Of a stretch of DNA of 64,000 bases, positions 1 through 7,565 are shown piece by piece. Where the stretch lies: the NCBI GenBank assembly GCA_052090825.1, contig JBQDBK010000005.1, positions 1 through 64,000 of the forward strand, written 5' to 3'. The notes below the pieces were generated by a model that saw nothing but the letters and a program-made list of their open reading frames with translations, made no database searches and was not told the DNA's origin. Positions within the stretch are counted from its first letter, which is position 1, and each line of letters starts with the position of its first letter. This DNA is from JBQDBK01 sp052090825. GTDB lineage: Bacteria; Bacillota; Clostridia; Tissierellales; Peptoniphilaceae. A program made the position numbers and the translations under genes.

Positions 1-3
1 TAT

Positions 4-50
4 AAAAGTCTATGGAAGTATAGCTTGACTATCGTCCATAGGCTTTTTAT
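4..50 (+). terminator. Terminator of a gene upstream of the window
   Basis: A 13-bp stem (4-16 with 35-47, one G-T pair) closes a loop that holds a smaller inverted repeat, and it runs into a T-rich tract. It probably ends a gene lying before position 1. No coding sequence is visible from here to 334; the stretch is very AT-rich and holds only the gltS promoter. Confidence 0.7.
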
Positions 51-272
51 TTTTTTAATTATTTATTAATAAAATTTTGAATTTTAATTATAAATGTAAT
101 ATAAATAATTTTAAAAAGTGTACTCGATTTTAAATATTTTTAATAGAATCCTATTAATTTATTAGAAATCAATAAAAGAAATAGAAACTTATTTACTATT
201 ATCGTTTAAAAATTTATATTTTATCAACAAATATTACAAAAATAAAAGTTTTATATAAAATCTTAATAGTAC

Positions 273-301
273 TTTACAAGGAAATGCTTTTCATGTATAC
301 T
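273..301 (+). promoter_or_regulatory. Probable sigma-A promoter of gltS-murI
   Basis: A -35 box TTTACA (273-278) and a -10 box TATACT (296-301) are separated by exactly 17 bases. The gltS start lies 33 bases downstream with a GAAAGGATGA ribosome binding site. This is pattern evidence only. Confidence 0.6.
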
Positions 302-334
302 TTAGCTAACGAATAATAATGAAAGGATGATAAT

Positions 335-1546
335 ATGAAAATTACATTAGACATGATTCAAACGATAGGATTTGCAGTTTGCCTATTATTAATAGGGAGG
401 GTGTTAAGAAAAAAAATTAATTTTTTAGAAAAATTTGCAATTCCAGCCCCGGTAATAGGAGGATTTTTATTTGCAATTATTAACTTATTTTTTAATTTGT
501 CAGGGAAAGTATTAATTGAATTTGATACTACATTACAATCATTTTTTATGGTAATATTTTTCACAAGTGTAGGTTTTGGAGCTAGTATACAAATACTTAA
601 AAAAGCTGGACCTAAAGTGCTGATTTTTCTTATATTAGCTGGAACTTTATGTATCTTGCAAAATGGTTTGGCACTTGGATTATCAAATGTCGTAGGAATA
701 GATAAAGGGCTTGCACTTATGACAGGTTCTACACCTATGACTGGTGGACATGGGACATCTGCTGGGATAGCTCCTTTAGTAGAAAAAGCTGGAGTTGTTG
801 GAGCTGAAACAGTTGCTTATTCAGCAGCTACATTTGGTCTAGTTGCTGGTTCACTAATGGGAGGACCTTTAGCTAATAAGTTAATAAAGGGTAGAAATTT
901 ATTAGCGAGTAGAAAAAAAGAAGATGAAGTTGATTTAGATGAATCTTTGCTAAAATCTAAAGAAAAGTTACTAAATGGAGATAAAATTTTAAGGGCTTTC
1001 TTCGTAATATTAGTAGCTATGTTTTTAGGCAGTTACTTAACAATGTTATTAAATTCTATAATCAAGAATTTTACTGATATGGCAAAATTCCCTTCATATA
1101 TTGGACCTATGATACTTGCCATTTTAGGAAGATATATTTCTGATAAAGGAACTAATATAGTTCCTATAGAAGAAGTGGATATAGTTGGCAATGTTGGACT
1201 TAATTTATTTTTAGGTATGGCTTTGATGAATTTGAAATTATGGGAGCTTATTGATTTAGCAAAACCTTTAATAATTTTATTATTAGCACAAGCAATATTA
1301 ATAGCTTTGTTTGCTTATTTTGTAACATTTAAGGTAATGGGTTCTAATTATGATGCTGCTGTACTAGCGGGTGGTCATTGTGGTTTTGGAATGGGAGCTA
1401 CTCCTAATGGAGTTGCAAATATGGAGTCTATTTGTGAAAATTACACTTATTCAAAAACAGCTTTTTTTGTATTACCTATAGTTGGAGGCATGTTTATTGA
1501 TTTTGTAAATATTTTTATAATAATAATATCTTTATCATTCATTTAA
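335..1546 (+). CDS. gltS: Sodium/glutamate symporter GltS
   Basis: This integral membrane protein of 403 residues belongs to the ESS family and is predicted to import glutamate together with Na+. It has about ten hydrophobic segments arranged as two inverted halves. Each half carries a glycine-rich signature: TPMTGGHGTSAG near residues 133-144 and GGHCGFGMGATPN near 346-358. The length is typical of the family (about 400). The ATG follows a GAAAGGATGA ribosome binding site. murI follows after 64 bases with no terminator between them, so the two are probably cotranscribed. Glutamate uptake fits the glutamate fermentation genes at 29.6-38.7 kb. Confidence 0.93.
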   Translation: MKITLDMIQTIGFAVCLLLIGRVLRKKINFLEKFAIPAPVIGGFLFAIINLFFNLSGKVLIEFDTTLQSFFMVIFFTSVGFGASIQILKKAGPKVLIFLILAGTLCILQNGLALGLSNVVGIDKGLALMTGSTPMTGGHGTSAGIAPLVEKAGVVGAETVAYSAATFGLVAGSLMGGPLANKLIKGRNLLASRKKEDEVDLDESLLKSKEKLLNGDKILRAFFVILVAMFLGSYLTMLLNSIIKNFTDMAKFPSYIGPMILAILGRYISDKGTNIVPIEEVDIVGNVGLNLFLGMALMNLKLWELIDLAKPLIILLLAQAILIALFAYFVTFKVMGSNYDAAVLAGGHCGFGMGATPNGVANMESICENYTYSKTAFFVLPIVGGMFIDFVNIFIIIISLSFI

Positions 1547-1610
1547 GTAATAAATATTAGAATTAAATTTAGAGTAAAAATTAGTGTAAAAAATTTAAGA
1601 GGTGGTTTAA

Positions 1611-2426
1611 GTGAAGAATTTTAAAATAGGTTTTTTTGATAGTGGTGTAGGGGGATTATCTGTATTAAAAGAAGCTTTAAGAATTCTATCAAATGAAAAT
1701 ATGGTGTATCTAGGAGATACAAATAGAGTTCCATATGGTGTTAGAAGTTCAAAAGAAGTGGAAAAATTCACACTAGAATGTATTGAATTTCTAAAAGGAA
1801 AAAACTTAGATGCATGTGTTATATCTTGTAATACTGCTACTGCTTATGGATTAGAAAAATCAAAAAAATTTTTTGAATTTCCAATTATTGGAGTAGTTGA
1901 ACCGGCGTGTGAATATGCTCTAAGCTCAACAAGAAATGGGAAAATAGCACTTATTGCAACAAATGGAACAGTAAAAAGTGGTATATATGAAAATACAATT
2001 TATGATTTAAATCCCAATATAGAAGTTAGGTCAATAGGATGTCCTGATTTGGTAATGGCTATAGAAAATGGACATATATCTGATGATTATGTTTATAATT
2101 TAATAAAAAATTACTTAAAAGATTTTGGAGGATATGATTATGATACTTTGATTTTAGGATGTACACATTTTCCTCTAGTTAAGCAAGTATTTAAAAATTT
2201 TTTTAGTGAAGATTCAAAAAATATAAATATAGTTGATCCTGCTATAAATACTGTAGATAAACTTAAAAATATTCTTGAAGATAAAAACAGTAATGAAATT
2301 GGTTCACCTAAAAAACAATTTATCGATTTTTATGTTACAGGAGATGTTAATAAATTTAAAAATACAGCTCTGAAAATTATTGATACAGATAATAAGAAAG
2401 TAACTTTTAACAAAGTTAGGCTATAA
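1611..2426 (+). CDS. murI: Glutamate racemase
   Basis: MurI converts L-glutamate to D-glutamate for peptidoglycan synthesis in the cytoplasm. The 271-residue protein has the family motifs FDSGVGGLSV (residues 9-18), SCNTATA with the first catalytic cysteine at Cys73, and LGCTHFP with the second at Cys184. The start is GTG, placed 6 bases after AGAGGTGG; no in-frame ATG lies nearby. Its position behind the glutamate importer gltS suggests a glutamate-handling pair, and a strong terminator follows at 2530. Confidence 0.95.
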   Translation: MKNFKIGFFDSGVGGLSVLKEALRILSNENMVYLGDTNRVPYGVRSSKEVEKFTLECIEFLKGKNLDACVISCNTATAYGLEKSKKFFEFPIIGVVEPACEYALSSTRNGKIALIATNGTVKSGIYENTIYDLNPNIEVRSIGCPDLVMAIENGHISDDYVYNLIKNYLKDFGGYDYDTLILGCTHFPLVKQVFKNFFSEDSKNINIVDPAINTVDKLKNILEDKNSNEIGSPKKQFIDFYVTGDVNKFKNTALKIIDTDNKKVTFNKVRL

Positions 2427-2529
2427 ATTATAAGTATTTAAATTTGAGCTAATATCATGTAATTAATAGAAATTTTAGTTAAAATATTTATTAATTAAAG
2501 AAAGTATTAGCGTTTCTATATCAACGATG

Positions 2530-2558
2530 AGGACTTATTCATGAATAAGTCCTTTTTT
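2530..2558 (+). terminator. Rho-independent terminator after murI
   Basis: The 22-bp perfect palindrome at 2531-2552 has half-site GGACTTATTCA and is followed directly by TTTTTT. It ends the gltS-murI transcript. Confidence 0.85.
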
Positions 2559-3554
2559 ATTTATATTCATATTTTATTAAAGTTTGAATTAATTATTATT
2601 GTAATATTTTCGTAAACAAATTCTATTTTCTGAAGGAGTTTTAATTAATGTATCGAATTCTAGATTTTTCTCAGTCTTAAGTTTACTTTATATAACATTT
2701 ATTAACTCTCTTTAGGTAACTTATAATAAATCTAGTTTCTTTTGGGAAATAATCTTAACAAATCATTACTATTTTCATTAGTTAATCTTTATAATATATT
2801 CACTATCAGTAAAATAAAAAAGCTTATCATATGGTTAAGCCACTTGGAAGTAGCTATTATAATATTAAATTTTTATATTGTTTATTATCATATTAAATTG
2901 TTTTGTCTTTATAAGATGATACTTCTAAAAACTTTTATTCATCTAATTGTATACGGTTTCAAAGTTATGGGTAGTTGATAGGCTTTTGTCTAAAATCTGT
3001 TCTAGCGAAAATGCAGTTTTTAATTTTTTCAAGTGTTTACTAGAATTTTCATTAAATTTTGGAATATTATAGGTAGTATATCATTTCTTTGACTATATAC
3101 TTATTGATGAGAGATAATATCCTAATGTACTTCGTATTTTTCTTTTTGAATTTATCTATTTATTAAGAATTTTTATTTTATTCTATTGGTTTGTGTTAAT
3201 GTAGCTATGATTTATAGTAATTTTCTTTAAGTATATACTTTCTTATAATTGTATTTCATATGGATAACTTCGTTATGAGTTTTTCACTATTGTTGATTTT
3301 GATTTATTATCATTTTTACATCAATATTTTTCATTGTTTTTATTCTATAGTTAGTGGACTTTTCTTGAAATTTTTCATACATGACTATTTAAAGTTATTA
3401 TTCATTAAATTTTTTAAAAAACTTTTTTCAATAGTATGGGATTTGTATGTTTCGAATTTATCTTGGTTATATTTTTAATTTAGTTGAAACAGATTCCATA
3501 TAATTAACAAAAAGTTTACTATTATAGTGTATAGGTTTTCCTAAATAGGAAAGA
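2559..3554. other. AT-rich gap of about 1 kb without a recognisable gene
   Basis: Both strands were read. Short open frames such as 2742-2978 and 3260-3478 give very hydrophobic, low-complexity peptides without ribosome binding sites or family resemblance. The stretch lies directly before the insertion-sequence remnants and may be decayed mobile or foreign DNA, but nothing in it can be identified. Confidence 0.5.
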
Positions 3555-3591
3555 TTTCCTCCTAACGGTATATAGTAATATTAGGAGGAGA
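3555..3591 (+). promoter_or_regulatory. Hairpin that would hide the IS3 orfA ribosome binding site
   Basis: TCCTCCTAA (3557-3565) is perfectly complementary to TTAGGAGGA (3581-3589), with a 15-base loop; a G-T and an A-T pair extend the stem to 3555/3591. The second arm is the ribosome binding site of the transposase gene starting at 3596. Insertion sequences are known to use such structures to block translation from read-through transcripts. Confidence 0.55.
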
Positions 3592-3595
3592 AAAC

Positions 3596-3870
3596 ATGTC
3601 AAAATACTATGAGGGAAATTTCAAGAAGCAATTGGTCAATCTATATAACCAAGGTAACCATACCTATAAAGAACTATGTGAAAAGTATAGAGTATCTCCA
3701 TCAACCATAAGGCAATGGTGGTAAGATATAATAAAACTGAATCTTTTAATGCAAAGAATAATATGACAGAGCAAGAGAAAGAATTGGTAGAGCTAAGAAA
3801 AAGAAATAAACACCTTGAGATGGAAAATGATATTTTAAATCAAGCTGCACTACTACTGGGTAAAAAGTAA
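3596..3870 (+). pseudogene. IS3-family transposase OrfA, frameshifted
   Basis: The frame starting at ATG 3596 encodes a helix-turn-helix protein of the IS3/IS150 OrfA type (YEGNFKKQLVNLYNQGN, then VSPSTIRQWW). It hits a stop immediately after the WW at about 3724. A one-base shift restores the expected continuation RYNKTESFN and a leucine-zipper-like stretch (LVELRKRNKHLEMENDIL) ending LLLGKK at 3870. The family usually has about 90-100 residues here, so the gene is full length but broken by one frameshift. An AGGAGG site lies upstream but is part of a hairpin. Confidence 0.75.
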
Positions 3871-3985
3871 ACCTTATTATTTCTAATAAAGAGAAATAAG
3901 GTATTAGCAGAAAGAGTAAGTTATTAGAGGTATCAAAAAGTTTGATAAGCTCTGTAAATAATTTTGTGTATCAATAGATGTCCAT
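3867..3985 (+). pseudogene. N-terminal remnant of IS3-family OrfB
   Basis: Directly after orfA the plus strand reads roughly VNLIISNKEK, stop, GISRKSKLLEVSKSLISSV before it stops again. This resembles the first 35 or so residues of IS150-type OrfB (a small HTH region followed by the DDE domain). The rest of the gene is missing here and a matching C-terminal part reappears at about 5180-5680, on the far side of the IS256 remnant. The identification rests on a short degraded stretch. Confidence 0.45.
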
Positions 3986-4098
3986 TTTCTATATAAATGG
4001 AGCTTAACTTAATTCTACACGACTTTAATAAACTGTCAAACTCAAGGAATTTGAAGCTAATTTTATAATGTTTTTTTATCTGATTTTAGAACCTCCCT

Positions 4099-5060
4099 TC
4101 AAAAAAATATTGATAATTGAGATAGTATTTGATTCCATCCTATTATCCTATATGACTATTTATTTGAAGCATCTATCATAGCTAAGTAGAGGCTTTTTTG
4201 TAAAGCATAGTCGTTAGGGAAAATGGTTTTGTTTTTTGTTACTTTTCTTAACTGCCTATTAAAGTTTTCCATGGCATTTGTTGTATATATTAGCTTTATT
4301 ATACCTTGTGGATATTTGAAGTAAGTGGATAGTTCAGCCCAGTTATTCCTCCAAGAATTTACACACATAGGATATTTCTTAACTCATTTTTCTTCAAATA
4401 TGTCTAAGTTTTTTAATGCTAATTCTTCTGTTGGTGCCTTATATAATATTTTTAAATCTTTCATTAATTCTTTTATGTCTTTGTAACTTAGATACTTTGT
4501 AGAGTTTTTTATTTGATGGATTATACATTTTTGTATTTCGGCTTTTGGATATACTGCTTCTATTGACTGACTGAATCCTGGAAGATTATCTGTTGATACT
4601 ATTAGTATATCTTCTAATCCTCTTTCTTATAATTGGTTTAATACTAATAGCCAATATTTACTTGTTTCATTTTCTCCTACCCATATACCTAATATCTCTT
4701 TGTAGCCTTCTAAATTGTATCCTAGGGCTATATATACTGTTTTTTACTACTAGGGGGAGATCATGGGAATAGAGACAATAATAACAACTAGGGCTATATA
4801 TACTGTTTTTTACTACTACCTCATTTTCTCTTACAGGATAGTGTATTGCATCTAGGAAAATCATGGGATAGATTTTTTCTAGTGGCCTATTTGGTAATTT
4901 TTCTATTGTTGGTAGTATTTTATTGGTTATTTTGCTTACCATTGTTTCTGAAATACAAAACCGTAAATATCTTTGATGTGACTTGATATATCTCTTGTAG
5001 TCATTCCCTTTGTGTACATTGATATTATTTGTTTTTCTTTGTTTGACCAAGTTGAAGAGA
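4099..5060 (-). pseudogene. IS256-family (mutator type) transposase remnant
   Basis: Read on the minus strand across several frames, the segment gives the IS256 order: NKEKQIISMYTKGMTTRDIS, then SETMVSKITNKILP, RPLEKIYPMIFLDAIHY, LGYNLEGYKEILGIWVGENE, IVSTDNLPGFSQSIEAVYPK, IQKCIIHQIKNS, and the C-terminal NWAELSTYFKYPQGIIKLIY with TTNAMENFNRQLRKVT. It is broken by frameshifts, internal stops and a 66-bp insertion-duplication, and lacks roughly the first 90 residues of the usual 390-400. Degenerate C-terminal residues appear to continue to a stop at 4099-4101. It cannot encode an active transposase. Confidence 0.85.
4722..4818. repeat. 31-bp direct repeat inside the IS256 remnant
   Basis: The 31 bases at 4722-4752 recur exactly at 4788-4818, a 66-base period, with 35 unrelated bases between. 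The two copies produce the repeated peptide VVKNSIYSP in the broken transposase. The perfect match implies a recent duplication. Confidence 0.85.
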
Positions 5061-5179
5061 AAATAAAAGAAGACTTGCCAGAACTTAAAGATTTTAATAA
5101 AAAAATAATTAGAGGAGCTTGGCTAACAAGTATCCAAAAGAAGAATATCTAGAAATTTGTTATCCAAGTTCCCCCAGTA

Positions 5180-5680
5180 TAGAATTATACAGTTTCTCAA
5201 TATAAAGTTCATGCCAAAGGCTGTAATGAATCAAATATTTCAAATATAGTAGATAGAGCGTTTGATAATAGAGACGCTTTAGAAGCTGTAGTAAATGATC
5301 TTATATATGTTAGAGTAGTAAACAAATGGAATTATGTATGAAGCATAATAAATCTAGCTAATAGAGAAATAATCGAGTATTCTGCTAAAGATAAAAAAGA
5401 TGTAGACCTGGTTGACAAAGCATTATAAGATGTCGTTACTCATTGAAAAATATAAAAATATTTCATTCATATCGTGGTTAAGAGTATGATAATATAAAGA
5501 TAGATAATATTTTAGAAGCTTTTAATATAGAGCGCTTCTTAATTGGAAAAAGAAACCTATCTGATAATGCAGTAAGTAAATCCACAAATAAAATCTTAAG
5601 ATAGAATTTGCATGTAAAAATAAATCTAAAAGTTTGGAAGATTTAGTTAATAGAATAATTTTAAATATCAATGAGCATTA
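5180..5680 (+). pseudogene. C-terminal remnant of IS3-family OrfB
   Basis: The plus strand reads QYKVHAKGCNESNISNIVDR, then AFDNRDALEAVVNDLIYVRV and NKWNYV, stop, and NLANREIIEYSAKDKKDVDL. This is the integrase core of IS3/IS150-type transposases, where family members read DLTYVRV and NREIIGYSA. The DLIY aspartate corresponds to the first D of the DDE triad. Later residues (RNLSDNAVSKSTNKI) match the second catalytic block only loosely and contain many stops. It pairs with the N-terminal piece at 3867-3985 and suggests that the IS256 element entered this gene. Confidence 0.7.
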
Positions 5681-5682
5681 AG

Positions 5683-5717
5683 AAAGCTGACACCTATAAA
5701 ATATGGCAATCAGCTTT
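5683..5717 (-). terminator. Probable terminator of the IclR gene
   Basis: AAAGCTGA (5683-5690) pairs with TCAGCTTT (5710-5717). On the minus strand this lies 38 bases beyond the stop of the IclR-type gene and continues into a T-rich stretch. It could instead be part of an insertion-sequence end. Confidence 0.5.
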
Positions 5718-5754
5718 TATTTGTTATAGTTTTAGGTATGTTTAAAATTTATTT

Positions 5755-6486
5755 TTAAAAATATCCAAGTCTGTTTGAAAGTTTTTTAGCAGCTAACCTG
5801 ACATCCTTAATTAATTTATCTTTTATTAATTTTCCTCTTGATAAAGGAGCAACTATACCAATAGAAGCAACAAATTCTTCTTTATGATTGTAAACTGGCG
5901 CTCCTATACCCATTGCATCATCAATATATTCTGCCATAGATAAGGCTATTTTATTAGTCCTTATACTTTCTATATCCTCTTTTAATTTATCAATATCTAA
6001 TTTTTCTAATTCAGCATATGAATTTATATACTCTTCGATGTAATCATCAGATTGATTTGCAAGAATAACTTTTCTTATAGCACCCTTGTGTAATACTATT
6101 TCACGACCAAAATTTTCTACAACTTTTAAAGAGTGTGCTCCTTCATATTTACCTATGACTAAACCTGTGTTACCAGATTTTATTATTAAAAATGAGTCTT
6201 CACCACTATTAATAGATAGGTTTTTTAAAATAGGTCCAGCTTCAGCTTGTAAACTTATATTAGCTGTTGCAGCTACTCCCAAGGAAATTAAACCTGGACC
6301 TAATTTATAAAGATGAGATTTATCATCTTTAGTTATAAACTCGCATTTAATAAGAGTACTTAAAATTCTATGGGTTGTACTAGGTGGTATTTTAATAGCG
6401 TTTGATATTTCTGCAATTGTATATTCTTTATTTTGAATTTTCATAAATTCTAAAATATTAGCAGCTTTGATTAGAGATTGAACCAA
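5755..6486 (-). CDS. IclR-family transcriptional regulator
   Basis: The 243-residue protein has an N-terminal winged helix-turn-helix (about residues 5-60; EISNAIKIPPSTTHRILSTL is the recognition region) and a C-terminal IclR effector-binding domain (about 75-240) with the typical GIGAPVYNHKEEFVASIGI stretch. IclR proteins act as dimers that sense small organic acids or amino-acid derivatives; the ligand here is unknown. The start is TTG at 6486 with AAAGGAGC 7 bases before it; no ATG is nearby. It is transcribed away from the yybS-dnaB cluster, so its target may be itself, that cluster or a distant locus. The neighbouring mobile-element debris suggests that any original partner genes may be gone. 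Confidence 0.9.
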   Translation of the reverse strand: MVQSLIKAANILEFMKIQNKEYTIAEISNAIKIPPSTTHRILSTLIKCEFITKDDKSHLYKLGPGLISLGVAATANISLQAEAGPILKNLSINSGEDSFLIIKSGNTGLVIGKYEGAHSLKVVENFGREIVLHKGAIRKVILANQSDDYIEEYINSYAELEKLDIDKLKEDIESIRTNKIALSMAEYIDDAMGIGAPVYNHKEEFVASIGIVAPLSRGKLIKDKLIKDVRLAAKKLSNRLGYF

Positions 6487-6525
6487 TTTATCAGCTCCTT
6501 TATATATATTATCTTAATTATGTTA

Positions 6526-6552
6526 ATTATACCATAAAGTGGAATACAATTC
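6526..6552 (-). promoter_or_regulatory. Minus-strand -10 box and possible IclR operator
   Basis: On the minus strand a perfect TATAAT lies at 6531-6526, about 40 bases before the IclR gene start. An imperfect inverted repeat with half-sites GAAT and ATTC around ACA lies at about 6542-6552, a plausible autoregulatory site. The -35 box is weak. Confidence 0.35.
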
Positions 6553-6640
6553 ATATATTGAGATAAACATTAATAATAAGTCTACTTATATAGAAACTAT
6601 AAAAAAACAGATTAATATGTTAAAATAAAATAGTTAGGAG

Positions 6641-7552
6641 TTGGTTAATATAAACAAGGATTATGGTAGAATTTTTAATTTGTTAGTTAAATCAATATTA
6701 ATATCATTAGCTGGGATAGTGTTTCCAATAAGTTATTTATTTTTACCAGCAATATTTATTACAGAATCCTTAATAGATGGTATTATTAAAATAATGTTTA
6801 TATTCATAGTAAGTTGTGGGATTGTAGCTATGGCAAGTGATTTATTAATAGGTATGTTTATTTTTGGGATTTTTGCTCCTATGATACTGATATTTCATTA
6901 TATGATTTTGAAGAAGAAAGATGTAATCTCTGTTTTACTTTTTTCTACTAGTGTTTTATTTATATCAATATTGTTTAATTGTTATTCTTATGGGATAAAT
7001 GCTGAATATTTAAACTCTCAAGCTACCTTAAATAATTTTATAAATATACAAAAATCAATCATAGATTCTGATAGTTATTCTACTTTATTAGACGAAGCTA
7101 CTTTAACAGTTTTATATAATAAGTTTCTACAGATATTACCGGGATTGCTTGTGGTAGGGTCTTTAGTGACTTCCTATATAACCTATTTAATAGTAGGAAG
7201 GTCACTTTTAAAAAAGGGTAGATTTATACCACAACCCTCATCTTTTAGGTTTTTAAGATTACCTAGTGGTCTTACTTATATGATTAGCTTATTATTTATA
7301 TTAGGAATAATAATAAAAGCTTTTGTAGGAGATTTTTCTTCGGTTATTGTTGATAATCTTCTCATATTGTTTGGAAGTATTTTATTTGTTTTAGGACTTT
7401 CTGTAATTACATTTTTTCTTAGTCGTATAAAACTAGGAAGCGTGTTTAAGGGTATATGTATATTTATATTGTTATCTATACCTGGTAGTTGGATTTTATT
7501 AATAGTGGTAGCTTTATTAGATATTATTTTTAATTTAAGAAGATTACCATAA
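6641..7552 (+). CDS. YybS-like membrane protein (DUF2232)
   Basis: This is an integral membrane protein of about 303 residues with around eight hydrophobic segments, resembling the DUF2232/YybS family. Its biochemical role is not known. The link comes mainly from position: in Firmicutes yybS often precedes gdpP (yybT), rplI and dnaB, exactly as here. The TTG at 6641 directly abuts an AGGAG, leaving no spacer, so the true start may lie a few codons further in. gdpP begins 13 bases after its stop, consistent with one transcript. Confidence 0.75.
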   Translation: MVNINKDYGRIFNLLVKSILISLAGIVFPISYLFLPAIFITESLIDGIIKIMFIFIVSCGIVAMASDLLIGMFIFGIFAPMILIFHYMILKKKDVISVLLFSTSVLFISILFNCYSYGINAEYLNSQATLNNFINIQKSIIDSDSYSTLLDEATLTVLYNKFLQILPGLLVVGSLVTSYITYLIVGRSLLKKGRFIPQPSSFRFLRLPSGLTYMISLLFILGIIIKAFVGDFSSVIVDNLLILFGSILFVLGLSVITFFLSRIKLGSVFKGICIFILLSIPGSWILLIVVALLDIIFNLRRLP

Positions 7553-7565
7553 TAAGGAGAATAAG

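Noticed and set aside
61..334. Riboswitch upstream of gltS
   Set aside because: No known aptamer consensus was seen, and the likely transcription start is only about 30 bases before the gene, leaving no room.
2742..3478. Two open frames of 72-78 codons (2742-2978 and 3260-3478)
   Set aside because: They encode low-complexity hydrophobic peptides typical of AT-rich non-coding DNA, have no ribosome binding site and match no family I know.
5683..5717. Inverted repeat as the right end of the IS3 element
   Set aside because: The left end could not be matched convincingly to it; a terminator for the IclR gene explains it better.
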